Of a DNA stretch of 64,000 nucleotides, positions 1 through 10,764 are shown one piece after another. The DNA is taken from NCBI GenBank assembly GCA_016584495.1, contig WAID01000006.1:3348001-3412000 (forward strand), written 5' to 3'. The notes beneath the pieces are model-generated. The model saw only the letters and a list, made by a program, of their open reading frames with translations, did no database searches and was not told the DNA's origin. The stretch is from Celoporthe dispersa (lineage: Eukaryota > Ascomycota > Sordariomycetes > Diaporthales > Cryphonectriaceae). The translations under genes and the position numbers were made by a program. Positions within the stretch are counted from its first letter, which is position 1, and the number at the start of each line of letters is the position of its first letter.

Positions 1-1438
1 CTCTGCCAGCGGCTGAGGCTGCTGGCATCCCGAAGAACCGGGTCTATATCATCGAGTTGACGAGCGATAAGTCGGATTCGGTGATCACAGCCGGATTCAA
101 AACGCTCAAGCAGCTACTGCAGCAGGGTGAGGAGGCGTTGTCAGACCTTGCGCCAATAATATGGCAACAAGGTCAAGGGGCTAGACAGACTGCGTTTCTT
201 TGTTACTCAAGCGGCACGTCTGGCTTGCCGGTAAGATCCACTGGAACCTTCACTACGTATGCAATGCGAAGTGCTGACATGACGTCGTCTCGTGCCCAGA
301 AAGCAGTGATGATTTCTCACAGAAATGTCATTGCCAACATTATGCAGCTTGCTCTCTTCGACCTTGCAGATCGCAACAACATCCAGCCTGGATACAGAGA
401 TGTCGTACTCGGTTTGCTTCCGCAGTCTCATATCTTTAGCCTGGTCATCATCTGTCACCTTTCGACATACCGCGGCGACTCGGTCATTGTCCTCCCCAGA
501 TTTACTCTGGACACTTACCTAAGGACGATTGAGAGGCACAAGATCAACACCATGTACCTCGTTCCGCCCATCGTCATTGCTATGATCAATAGTTTTGAAG
601 CTATGAGCCGTTTTGATCTCACATCGGTCAGGCGACTCTGGATCGGTGCAGCGCCCTTGGCACCCGAAGCAACATCGGCGTTATTGTCTCGGTATCCCTC
701 GTGGACACTTACTCTCGCCTACGGCATGACAGAAACATGCGTTTGTGTCACCTCCCAGACGGCACAAGACATCGTTCTGGGCAGTTCTGGTTGGATCTTG
801 CCAGGCTTTGAGATTCTACTTCTGGACGAATCAGGCAACAGGATCCTAGGTTATGATCAGCCTGGCGAGGTGCTCGTCAAGTCGCCCACAGTTGTTTTGG
901 GGTATCTCAACAACGATGCTGCGAACAGAGAAACATTCGTTGAGTTGCCCGAGGGTAGGTTTATCAAGACCGGCGACGTGGGACAGTTTCAAAAGACACC
1001 GAGTGGGGTTGAGCATCTGTGGATCGTGGACCGCATCAAAGAATTGATCAAAGTAAAGGTATGGGCCGTGGCGGGGCAATCAGGACGCCTTCACCAGCGT
1101 CTGAGTATCTATACTAATATTCGGGTTAATCACAGGGTCATCAAGTTGCCCCGGCCGAGCTCGAGGCTTGTCTCTTGGGACACCCGTCTGTAGCAGACTG
1201 CGCTGTGATTTCCGTTCCAGATGACCGAGCCGGCGAAGTCCCCAAGGCATTCGTGGTGAAGAGGGGATCATGTTCTGAAGAAGAGCTCCAGAAATTTGTT
1301 CAGGAGAGGAAAGTGTCTTATAAGTGGATCAAGGGTGGGATTGACTTCATAGACAGCATCCCCAAATCACCATCCGGCAAGATTCTCAGGCGAGTCTTGA
1401 ATGCTCGTGAGAAGGCACGGCGGACGGCCAAGCTATGA
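1..1438 (+). CDS. Acyl-CoA ligase (4-coumarate-CoA ligase-like), 5' partial, peroxisomal
   Basis: Adenylate-forming enzyme that activates a carboxylic acid with ATP and then forms its CoA thioester. The N-terminus lies outside the window; the frame is open from base 3. Exons are <1-230, 300-1058 and 1136-1438 (429 visible residues). Splicing at 231-299 restores the canonical AMP-binding loop SSGTSGLPKAVMISHRN; further in are the YGMTET motif, the TGD motif (KTGDVGQF) and the C-terminal PKSPSGKILRR, whose lysine is the adenylation lysine of the family. Intron 1059-1135 joins IKVK to GHQVAPAELE, a strongly conserved segment. The last residues are TAKL; AKL is an accepted type 1 peroxisomal targeting signal, so action in peroxisomes feeding beta-oxidation is inferred. 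The substrate cannot be told from sequence. It is the first gene of the catabolic cluster and points the same way as the alcohol dehydrogenase gene. Confidence 0.9.
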
Positions 1439-1890
1439 TAGAGTCAGACAGAGATCTTGATTTGATAAGAACACCGAATAAACACCATGTTACATATTTC
1501 TTTATCTGATGCTGTTTGATTCATGGTCTTAAGGGTGGGTGATCTAATAGCGCTTATGGGCTCGAAGTGAGCATCTGAATATATACCCCAAAATTAATGA
1601 CGCATGCAGAGATGGGGATGCCGCTTTCATATGTGACCACATAAAGTATTACCTGGATCGTTACGATAGCTACCTACCTTTCATTTTTTTCAACAATCCG
1701 TCAGCCCTGTTACAGTGATTCTTCGCTTGTCGGCGGCAGTACAAGTGCGTCGGCAGAGCTGAACGGGAAATGCCGTTGGAGATATTACAGTCCTCTAGTG
1801 CCAAGTAACCAAAAAGAAGAAGGAAAAACTTACACCAGCTTGGCTAGAGCACACCACCAATTTGAGAATTCCACGAAGTGGACCGACCGC
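1439..1890. promoter_or_regulatory. Intergenic region upstream of the alcohol dehydrogenase gene
   Basis: This holds the 3' flank of the acyl-CoA ligase gene and the promoter side of the dehydrogenase gene. It is pyrimidine-rich around 1680-1692. An inverted CGG/CCG triplet pair with a 6-nt spacer lies at 1764-1775 and could be a Zn2Cys6 site, but this is weak evidence. No coding sequence was recognised. Confidence 0.3.
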
Positions 1891-3405
1891 ATGAGCCGAA
1901 CTATTCACCCTCGAGATATTCACGAAATCATGGAGTCCGAAATTCCTACTACTATGTACGCATGGCGCAAGCATAGAGGGAGCACAGTTCCGGTGAGGAG
2001 TGCTGCGTCAAAATCATCCTCCGTGCTGTTACTAACGAGGGTTAGGTCTGGGAGGAAGTGCCGGTCCCAAGCGTCTCTCCTACAGGTGTGCTTTGCAAGA
2101 TGTTGGCCTCTGGTGGTGAGTCGACAGCTCTATCCATTCTTAGCGGACGCCATATATTTGGGCATTGGTATTTATAAGTCACGGATGACTAATTTGGTCT
2201 CTAATCTGAATGTTTTACTCACCTATCTTCTAAGTCTGTCGCAGTGACCATTATCTTCTAAACCTCGAGGATAATCGACCATGGTTCCAAGAAAAATTCA
2301 CGCTTGTAAGTTGAATGACTTGGCGAAATCTTGGTTGATTAGTGAGACTGAAATGGCAATACGCAAAAGGGCCATGAAGGTTGTGGAAGGATTGTCAGTA
2401 TGGGTAGTGAGACCCAAAACTCCAGATTCAAAGTGGTAAGCAGAAACAAGTATCGCCAACTTTGGTGGTCGGCGCATACGTATGGCATTTGCTGACTGGC
2501 CTCCGACTCCTCTGGTCCTCAGGGCGATGTAGTGGCTCTGCACGCCGTTCCGGGCTGTGGCAAGGCGGATTGCCCAGAATGCTCGCGTGATCTTTCACAG
2601 CTCTGTGAGCGTTGTCACCATTCCGGGATCGGACAGGACGGTTTCTATGCGCCTTACGCGGCAGTAGATCTCAGAGCTCTGTCTCTCGTTCCTGAGGGAG
2701 TGAGCCCAGCCGAAGCGGCAGTGGCCACGGATGCTGTAACCACAGCCTACCACGCTATTCAACGGCGTGGTGAAGTGAAAAAAGACGGAAACGGTCTTTT
2801 TGTTTGGGCTTGGTGGCCTTGGCTTCAACGCCCTGCAAATTCTTCTCGCCATTGGTGCAAGAGTCATTGTGTCAGACATTCGTGAGAGTCTTTTGAAGGA
2901 AGCCGAGAAACTTGGTGTACCGGCAGCCAATGTCGTTTCCCCAGGACACTCGGTGCAAGAGTTCGTCAATGCGAACGGTTTGGCTGGAAAGATCGATACA
3001 GTTCTGGATTTTGTCGGCTCGCACCAGACATTCGAAGATGCACAACAGATTGGTACGTGTCAGAGCATTTCAAAAGGCGAAGGGCCAAGGCCAATCTGTG
3101 TATCGGCTAACAAGAAGTACCCATCAGTTCGTCGCGGAGGGAAGCTTGTTTGCATCGGCACTCTCGATACCGAAAATACGGTCCACATGAAGATTGGCAT
3201 CAGGAAAAGACTGAACATCATTTTCTCCTACGGCGGCCAGGTGAGTGACTTGGAGGAAGTTCTGCAGCATATTGCTACGGGAGAAATCAGGCCTCAAGTC
3301 GAGACTGCAACCTTGAAAGAATTTCCTGCCATCCTCAAAGACTTGGTGGATGGTAAGATCCGGTCTCGTGTGGCACTCATGCACGAGGGAGAAGGACAGA
3401 AGTAA
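1891..3405 (+). CDS. Zinc-dependent alcohol dehydrogenase (MDR family), with one apparent frameshift
   Basis: NAD(P)-dependent medium-chain alcohol dehydrogenase, expected to oxidise an alcohol to an aldehyde or ketone. Exons: 1891-1992, 2046-2115, 2235-2305, 2370-2435, 2523-3052, 3128-3405. Translation may begin at ATG 1891 or ATG 1930 (371 or 358 residues). Visible motifs are the catalytic zinc ligands SGVCRSD and GHEGCG, a structural-zinc cysteine cluster (GCGKADCPEC followed by LCERC) and the nucleotide-binding FGLGGLGF. One extra G at about 2787 breaks the frame just before FGLGG; deleting a single base restores a full-length enzyme, so an assembly error is likely, though a real mutation is possible. 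It sits between the acyl-CoA ligase and SDR genes. In the proposed pathway it could oxidise the alcohol released by ester or lactone opening. It lacks a clear peroxisomal signal. Confidence 0.85.
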
Positions 3406-3549
3406 CTAGGTACTTATTTGACACATCTTGCCGTTCAGCATTCAAGCTTGATCTCAACGCTTGATGAATTTTTCTTAAACCAGAAATAGGCTCGGTGTGG
3501 TTCCCCTTTATTGAAACCTTCTACTATTGACTGTTTAAGTGCTCAGTAG

Positions 3550-4472
3550 TTAGGTGCTCTGGGGCGCGTTGAGGGCCGAAGCCGCCGTGGTTCCGGCATC
3601 CACCGGCAAGGCCACTCCTGTTATCCAGCGTGCATGACTGCTGGCGAGAAAAACGACAGCACAAGCGCAGTCCCAGCCGCTCCCTGGGGTGCCTAGCAAG
3701 CTTCTGGCCTGTCTTGACGCCCTGACCTCCTCGCTCATCCCACCCGAATACATCATCGGTGTATACAGCATCTGATACCACAATTGTGTCAGCCTCGTCG
3801 GGAAATAGCTTGTTGTGGTCGATAAGCAGCTCTGCATAGAATAAACTCACCCCTGGGCATACGCAGTTGACCCTGATGCCGTCTTTGGCGTGGTGCGCCG
3901 CCATTGCCCGTGTCATGTTCACCACGGCTCCCTTGCTCGTGGGATAAAGTAGATGTGGTGTTCCGCCTCTCAGCCCTGCAACACTGCCCATGTTGATGAT
4001 GACACCCTTGTTCTCTTGGACGTTGTTTTTCAGCATGACAGGAATTGCATACTTGGCCATAAGCACCATGCTCGAGACGTTGATCTCCAGACCTTTGGCC
4101 CACTGCTCCATGTCTACCTCGATGGCTGTGCCCTGCGCTCCCATCACGCCGACATTGTTGACCAGGATATCGAGACGGCCAAATTCCTTCACCGCGAGCT
4201 GTACAATAGCCTCACAGTCTTCCTTCCTCGTGACATTTCCCCCGGGCGGCAATAGCCTTCCCTCGGTTGGGTTTGGAGTTTGCCATTTCGCAGGTTCTCT
4301 CAGCCCATGACTGTTCGCGGTCAACGCAGACCACGTTGCACCCTTCGTCAGCGAGCATGATGGAGATGGCCCGTCCATTTCCAATACCGTCCTCTGCGCT
4401 CCCGGCTCCGGTGACAATCGCGACCTTGCCGGCTAAGGATCGCGAAGGAGGGTCTTGACAGAGGTGTGACAT
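3550..4472 (-). CDS. Short-chain dehydrogenase/reductase (SDR), with one apparent frameshift
   Basis: Classical SDR of about 280 residues, with exons 4472-3851 and 3771-3550 (intron 3772-3850). Motifs read in order: nucleotide-binding VTGAGSAEDGIGNGRA near the N-terminus, NNVGVMG, the catalytic YPTSK (Tyr-x3-Lys) and CPG just before the intron. A run of five C on the plus strand (4240-4244) has one base too many: the first frame ends in AIAARGK, while the next continues as NVTRKED and beyond. Removing one base joins them. The C-terminus (VDAGTTAASALNAPQST) has the usual SDR ending. The gene is divergent from the hydrolase gene across a 390-bp shared promoter, suggesting co-regulation. A secondary-alcohol dehydrogenase role, making the ketone for the BVMO, is inferred from context only. 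Confidence 0.85.
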
Positions 4473-4862
4473 GATGGCTCAAGCTGGGGTTGACGAGTGA
4501 TAAACGTGCTTGATTATGAGGCTCCTATTCTTCCTATAGTTATGCCAGGTTGTTCATAGTAATTTGTACTCAAAGTCAAGGTTGATTTGCACCACTTGCG
4601 CGGGGCCCCCACATCACCAAACGGCCCAGATTGGAGCCGCGCAGTAATTACTTAGTCGATCACCACCTGGGGCAGGTAGCTTTTGCGGTTAACCATTCCG
4701 GGACATCCGCCTCCCGTCGATCGTCGGCTTGTGATTCCGACACTCTCAACTAATCTTTTTGTCGCTTTCCATACGTCGCTTCATAGTCAGTCCCTGAGGT
4801 CTTGACCATCTGAGAGAATACCTACACACGGAATCATTGAGCGGATCCGGGGCCTCTACAAC
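4473..4862. promoter_or_regulatory. Divergent promoter, SDR / alpha-beta hydrolase
   Basis: A 390-bp region between two divergently transcribed cluster genes. At 4725-4739 lies a CGG triplet, nine bases, then CCG, the inverted arrangement bound by many dimeric Zn2Cys6 regulators. The same CGG-N9-CCG spacing occurs at 18696-18710 in the other divergent promoter of the cluster. Binding by the regulator at 12908-15189 is inference. Confidence 0.45.
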
Positions 4863-5988
4863 ATGTGCGACTTTTCAGAATATGGCGGCCGTAGCGAGGA
4901 GTGGCTTGCAGTCGAGGCAGACCTGCCCCCCTCGTCCACCGTGACTGGTCAAGCCGTGCTCGAGCGCCGGGAATTGGTGAACAAGGGGCGCGAAGAGTTA
5001 GCTGCCAGAGACATGGAGTCGCTCAGTGGCAAAGTCAAGACGCACGATTACTCGGTCCCAGCCCGTGATGGCCAGCAACTCGAGGCGAGAAGCTACCGAT
5101 CCACTCTCGTCAGCAGTGAGGAGAGGCTGCCTGTCTACGTGCATCTGCATGGAGGTGGATTTCTCTTTGGTACCCTCGCATCTGAGGACGCTATCTGCGC
5201 GCGCATAGCCATCAACACTGGTGTCGTCGTGGTAAACGTAAACTATCGGCACACCCCCGAGTTCACGTACCCGACGGCATGGAACGATGTCGAGGATGCT
5301 TTCGTGTGGCTGCACTCCAATGTTGACAAACTTGGGGCTGATGAGAAGCAGGTGGTAGTAGGGGGCATCTCTGCGGGCGGTCAGCTCAGTGCGGCTCTCA
5401 CCCTAGGCAAGCACCTTCATGCTCTGGGAGCAGCAGCTCAGGCGTGTCCTTCTATTGCTGGGCAGGTCTTGATGATACCATGTCTAGTGCACATGGACTG
5501 CTACGAAGGTCATATGAGCAGGATAAAGGAACCGTCAGTGGCATCCTATGTCGAGAACGAAAATGCTCCGATCTTGCCACGGGCTGTCTGCAAGATGTTC
5601 TTGGATCTTCTCAGTGTCGACAATTTGGACCCCAAGGACCTCAAGCTGAACCCCGGAAACGTCCTGCCCGAAAAGGTCATAGGGCTCCCCCCAACTACAA
5701 TCGGGGTGGCTGGGCTGGATCCCTTGAGAGATGAGGGCTTGCTGTATGCCAAAATGCTTTCAGAAGCTGGGTAAGTTCGGATAGCGGCCTGTCGCATTGA
5801 GCCTCGTGCTGATGATGCCTAGAGTTCCAACGAAGACGCATATCTTCAAAGGCCTCCCCCATGGCTTCCGGCGGTTTGGGAATCGGTTGAGTGAGACTAA
5901 AAGGTGGGATAAAGTGGTAGAGGACGGAATAAAATGGGCTCTGGGACGTCCTCGAGCCACTGGGCAATTTGTCGTAGAAGAACAGTAG
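4863..5988 (+). CDS. Alpha/beta-hydrolase, HSL-type esterase or lactone hydrolase
   Basis: Serine hydrolase of 357 residues that should cleave carboxylic esters or lactones. Exons are 4863-5770 and 5823-5988. The oxyanion-hole motif HGGGF is at residues 96-100 and the nucleophile elbow GISAGG (Ser170) follows. The acid is probably Asp286 in GLDPLRDEG and the base His316 in LPHGF, which is only reached by splicing the 52-nt intron. There is no signal peptide, so it should be intracellular. Bacterial caprolactone hydrolases of the cyclohexanol pathway (ChnC) share this HGGGF fold. Its position next to a BVMO gene fits opening of the BVMO product, but the substrate is inferred. It is divergent from the SDR gene and convergent with the BVMO gene. 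Confidence 0.88.
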
Positions 5989-6297
5989 TAAAATGAAGAC
6001 TTTACTTTTCGACCATGATACTAAAGGCCGTGTCAAGGAACTCTGGTCCTCTCGATCAAGCCTCTGACACAGTCACATGACAGACATAGAGTACACTGGC
6101 CTCGAGGAAGACAGTTTTTCGAGACCTGGTATGATTAACTAGCGGCGCAGCCGAGTACCCACTCCTTATGAGTGAATAATCATAACGGGTCTTGGGGTGC
6201 TCCACCACAGATACACAGAAGAGGAGGAGGACAGACAGTACAAGTATCAGACACGAGATGGATAATATCTATAAATCATCACGAGAGCTGTATGAAC
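5989..6297. other. Intergenic, convergent 3' ends
   Basis: About 310 bp between the hydrolase stop and the BVMO stop, so it should hold two terminators and 3' untranslated regions. Nothing else was recognised. Confidence 0.5.
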
Positions 6298-8041
6298 TCA
6301 TGCAAGAATGAAATCAGAGTACTGCCTTTCCTTTACCGCTTCACAACGCTTCCTATACCCCGGGGCAGGACCGTTATAGCGTGTCATGGTCCGCTGTTGC
6401 TTTGATGCCACATTCTTGTTCACTCCAGTCATCCAGGAATCCACCTCGTTGGCAAGAAGACCCTGTCCACACTGCCACACGTGTTCCGTCCACTCTTTCA
6501 TCCCCTTGTCCGTTGCTTCCACATAAGTCAGCTTATGATCTCGCGCGAAGCGGATCATATCAGCAGTCCACTCGACAGCATACTCGATGCTACGCGGGAT
6601 GTTGCCAAACATCTGGTGCGGTCCCATGATCATAAACATGTTCGGGAAGCCCTGGACGGTCAGGCCCAGGAATGTTCGAATGCCTCCCTCCCAGACGTCT
6701 GTCAGTTTGAGACCATCAATGCCCCGGAAGTCGACCGCGCGGAAGGATCCGGTGACCGCGTCGAATCCGGTAGCGTAAATGATGGCATCGAATTCAAAGT
6801 CCTCAGACTGTGTCTTGATCCCATGCTCGGTGATCCTCTCGATCGGGGTCTCGGTGAGATCCACGAGTCTCACATTAGGTTGGTTGTACGCCTCGTAGTA
6901 GCCGCTCTCCAGGGGAACACGTCGAGTTCCAAACCCATGATTCTTTGGGATCAACTTTTCAGCAAGCTTGGGATCGTTGATCCTTTGGCGGATCTTGTTG
7001 GCCTGGAACTCGCTGTACAGCCGATTTGCCTCCTTGTCGGTATAGATATCACCAGACACGCTCAGGACTTTGGCGAAACCTGGTTTTGCGTACAGTGCCT
7101 CCCAGAGTTTTGTCCGCTCCTCTTCCGGGATGTCGTAGATGCTTCTGTTATCGCTGACATGCATGAAGCACGAGTACGAGTCAAGGCACTGTCGAAAAAT
7201 TTCCGGGTAGCGCTTTCTGATGTCTGCCATCTCCTCGGGGCTGATCTTGGTGTTGCGAAGTGGTGCAGTCCAGTTGGGTGTGCGTTGGAATACGGTCAAG
7301 CTGCCGACAGTCTTGTAGATCTCCTGGATCGTCTGGATCGCAGTCGCGCCCGTTCCAATGATGGCAACACGTTTTCCGTCCAGGGTCGATTTCTCGTCTG
7401 GCCATCGCGCGGTATGCCATGCCTCGCCCTTGTAGTCGTTGACACCGGGAATGTTGGGCAGCGTGGGCTCGTTGAGGATCCCCATAGCCGTGATGAGAAA
7501 GCGACATGAATACTTCGCGCCGCTGTCTTCGATCAATAACCATGAGTTGGTGTCTTGTTGGAAATGTGCCGATTTGATCCGTGTGTTAAACTGCATGTCC
7601 TTTTTGAGATCGAACTTCTCAGTGATGAACTGAATGTACTTCAAGGTCTCGGGCTGTGGTGAAAAATGCTCCGTCCATGCCCACTCATCAAGAAGCTCCT
7701 GTGAGAACGAGAATATGTAGGAGTAGCTCTCCGAATCAAAACGAGCCCCAGGGTAACGGTTCCTGCGCCGTGCAAGTCAGTTTTTTCCTGTTTGATATCT
7801 TCTTTCCTTTCCTTCCCAGGATATTAGTTACGTGGTAGACGTACCAGAACCAGGTCCCTCCTTCAGCTGATCCTGCTTCAAAAACCTTGGCCCTGAGGCC
7901 GAGCTCTCGCATCCGAAGCATGGAGAAGATGCCACTGAGGCCAGCTCCGACAATGATTACATCGTAATCAAGGTCTTGAGTGGTTGGCGCGGGATGAGGG
8001 ACATTGTTCAAAGAGTGACTTTGACCGTTTACTTGCGCCAT
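6298..8041 (-). CDS. Type I Baeyer-Villiger monooxygenase, cyclohexanone-monooxygenase-like
   Basis: FAD- and NADPH-dependent enzyme that inserts oxygen next to a ketone to give an ester or lactone. It has 553 residues, a normal length for the cyclohexanone monooxygenase group. Exons are 8041-7845 and 7762-6298 (intron 7763-7844). The FAD Rossmann motif GAGLSG is at residues 32-37, followed by GGTWFWNRYPGARFDSES across the splice junction, as in cyclohexanone monooxygenases. The BVMO fingerprint YKGEAWHTARWPD lies near residues 176-188 and the second Rossmann motif GTGATA near 202. Start ATG at 8041 was chosen because the FAD motif then sits at the usual distance; an upstream in-frame extension exists but is not convincing. 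It is flanked by two hydrolase genes of different folds, consistent with a lactone- or ester-forming step. Confidence 0.93.
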
Positions 8042-8729
8042 GATTATGGGCCTGGGTATCACCTCACAACAGAGAATGCTGAGTGAGAATGAAATGTGAA
8101 TACAAAAAGATGCTAAGTGAGGTGAAAGGATCACCAGCGTGGCGAGATCAAATATGCCTGGGTCATCCGTAGCCACCTCGTGCGAAGATAATGATGGTGG
8201 TGCCCTTCACCAAGGAAATACTCACCCGAACAAGTTGATATCCCCGGACAAATCACGGCCTCGTGACACACCTCTGCCGAAATCGTTAGAAGGTGGGGAA
8301 AATGATCGAGAAGCTTTTCCCGTCTGGTTATTACCGAGTGCTTGCCGTTGTCGGCTAGTGAAGCCACTGGATTAGAGAGTGGCGACCGGCTCGAGAAATA
8401 CAGCCGAAAACCACAACGACAGCGATACCGACAACCGAAACACAGCGGTCTCTCACAGAATAGACGCTATCCTCAAAGTGCGCAGGCTGTCCTCTGTTGT
8501 GTTCAGAAGTCGATTCTGGAGGATATAAGGGAATATTGTGGAACCCGGGGGAGGCGGACAGTGTGAAGTTGGTCAACAGCTACTCATGTGTGTACTTTTT
8601 TTCTCGACTGTAAGCCAATGACAATTTTTTTCTAAAAATCTCTTCCTTGAACAATCATAATAAAAAGATATTCGAATAAATGTTATCATTTGCTAGTATC
8701 TATAAAGCTGCCTTCATTCTTTTCCAAGC
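8042..8729. promoter_or_regulatory. Intergenic region upstream of the first BVMO gene
   Basis: Nearly 690 bp between the BVMO start and the 3' end of the metallo-hydrolase gene. Several short open frames occur, but none has coding character or a domain. Scattered CGG/CCG triplets are present without the N9 spacing seen elsewhere. Confidence 0.35.
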
Positions 8730-10020
8730 TTAGGCCAAGCCTTTAGATTTCCAATACACCTCCAGGTCGCGGAGGAACGCCCACTTCACATTCTTTCCCA
8801 AGCCTCTCGATTTCCAATCATTGAGACTCTTGGGAAAGTGAGGTGCTGCATCTCTGATGGTGGAGTCGTGGGCGACAGCGACCAGGACGTCTTCATTGCA
8901 GTCAAGCTCCTGCAACCAGCCAACGGTCTTGGTTGCCAGAGGAAGGTCCAGTCCGAAGGTCAGATCAAATAGCGTGTCTGTTGGGTGTCGGCCTCGAGAC
9001 TGCTGGAGCTCACTCCATGCACTTCCCGGGCACAGCATCATCTCCTCATCGTAGGGCTTACATGGGTGTGGAGATATCTTCTCAGGCACTGGAAGATGCT
9101 TGGAAGGCCTGAAGATACCAGCGTAGTGGCAGACGTCACCTCCGAGAAGGACGAAGGTGTCTGGCTGTCTGGTGGTGCGAGCCAGTCCACAGAGATGGCC
9201 CACTGCATGCCCAGGGCTGTCCAAAAGGTAGAATGATCCGTCCCCGAAATAGTCGAAGGCGGGAAAGTTTCCTATCTGTAGAGCCTGTGGTCCATCGAAT
9301 GTGATTTCGACCAGATCACGGCCGCTTTGGACAATTTCTTGGTCAGTAAAACAGGACGGCCAGCTCTCAGAGGTCATCCAAGACCTAACAGGCACAGCAG
9401 CTGAATGACCACTGAGGGCTACTTACACATAATCACTTTCCAGGATCGGTGACTTTGGGTTAGCAGGGGCTCCGGGTAGCATCGACTGTTTGAAGCCTTG
9501 CCCAACCACTAGCTTTGTGGTCTCGGGAAAAGTGGATGGATCACCGATATGATCCCAATGCCAGTGACTAAGTCAAGGTCAGCAGCCTTCATCCATAGTG
9601 TTGCTCGCAGACAAGAATTCGGGTAGAAAATGAATGCAGATCTTGTCTCGGACCGGGATTGACTGACCTCCAGATGACAGCCTCAATCTCGCTTCTGTGC
9701 ACGCCATTGTCCTCCAAGATCTCAGCAATGCTCTTGGTAACCTCAATATTATAATTCGTTGTGGGCAGATACGCCGAGATCTCTGGGGAATAGTTGTTGT
9801 AATCCTTGCGTATGCCAAGATCCCACACGAGCTTCCTCCCTGACGGGTGTTCCAGGAGGAAACACAGCGATGGCGACGTCTTGAAGGTTTCCAGCCCCGG
9901 CACAGCGGGAGCCATAAACCGCTTCAGGATGGCTGGCCCGAAATTGACTGGGTTGATCATCTTGACAACGACCGTCTCCTCACCCGGAGGAAGACGGACC
10001 ACAGAAGGGGCTTGTTCCAT
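8730..10020 (-). CDS. Metallo-beta-lactamase-fold hydrolase, possible lactonase
   Basis: Zinc hydrolase of 382 residues. Exons are 10020-9668, 9567-9427 and 9384-8730; the second intron (9385-9426) is only 42 nt. Splicing the first intron builds SHWHWDHIGD, the HxHxDH metal-binding motif, at about residues 118-127. Further ligands are likely the His in DSPGHAVGH, the Asp in LGGDVCHYAG and a C-terminal His in VAVAHDS. N-acyl-homoserine lactonases and other lactonases share this fold, so together with the adjacent BVMO gene a lactone-opening role is plausible but unproven. ATG 10020 is preferred because the open frame upstream resembles untranslated sequence. It is divergent from the MFS permease gene. 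Confidence 0.87.
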
Positions 10021-10764
10021 GTCTCGTGTGTATTGTGTGCTGCCAGTCTCCTCGTCCCAGGTTTGAGCGACGCGCAGCAGGATGTATTTGGACGGCCGCG
10101 GGAAGTAACCTCTTGGAGAACAGAAATATTCAAGATTCAAGACGGAAAAGCTAAGAGAGATGAAGAGTCTGGTCGGATGAAGTCTAGGCCCGCGCCCTTA
10201 CTGGCATCCCACAAGAGCACAGATGCCTGCGGCTGAGCGGAGCCGCCTCACTATGTACAGATTTAGTTTACCCAGAACCAGGTTCTCGGGCCCGGCAACA
10301 CTTTGAAGAGCCAGGCCCATCGGAAGTGGGCCTTTACGACAGCCCCGGTAAACTTGAGAAAGATTCGCCGCCATCGTCAATAACCGGCGGCCCACCGAGT
10401 ATCTTCGTACCCCACGGGGTACCCCAGATCTTGGGTTACTCTCAGGTCTCGGCGACGAGGCACGTGAAAGATAGCAAGGGCGACAGTGCTCGAGCGATGC
10501 CGTAGTTCCGTTCAAGAAAAACAAAACCAAAAAAAAAAAAAGAAACCGAATCCAAGCTATCCTCTCAGGGCCGTGACCCGTTTTTAACTCGGCTCTCCCC
10601 ATGGGATTGTTTCGTTTTCTTCCGGTTCCATCCAGAATCCTCTTGTTGCTTCGAGAGTAAGCACTCCTAGACTCTAGCGGTACAACCAAACGATTCCGTT
10701 TCCAGCACGGGTGCATTTCATGTGACCGTACCCAGAGAGAGGGAGGAAAAAAGCACACTTCATC
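10021..10764. promoter_or_regulatory. Divergent promoter, metallo-hydrolase / MFS permease
   Basis: About 740 bp shared by two divergent genes. It contains an A-tract near 10530-10541 and many CG-rich triplets, but no CGG-N9-CCG. No coding sequence was recognised. Confidence 0.4.

Noticed and set aside
6481..7509. 342-codon plus-strand open frame opposite the first BVMO gene
   Set aside because: Antisense shadow of a GC-rich conserved gene; the BVMO motifs are on the other strand.
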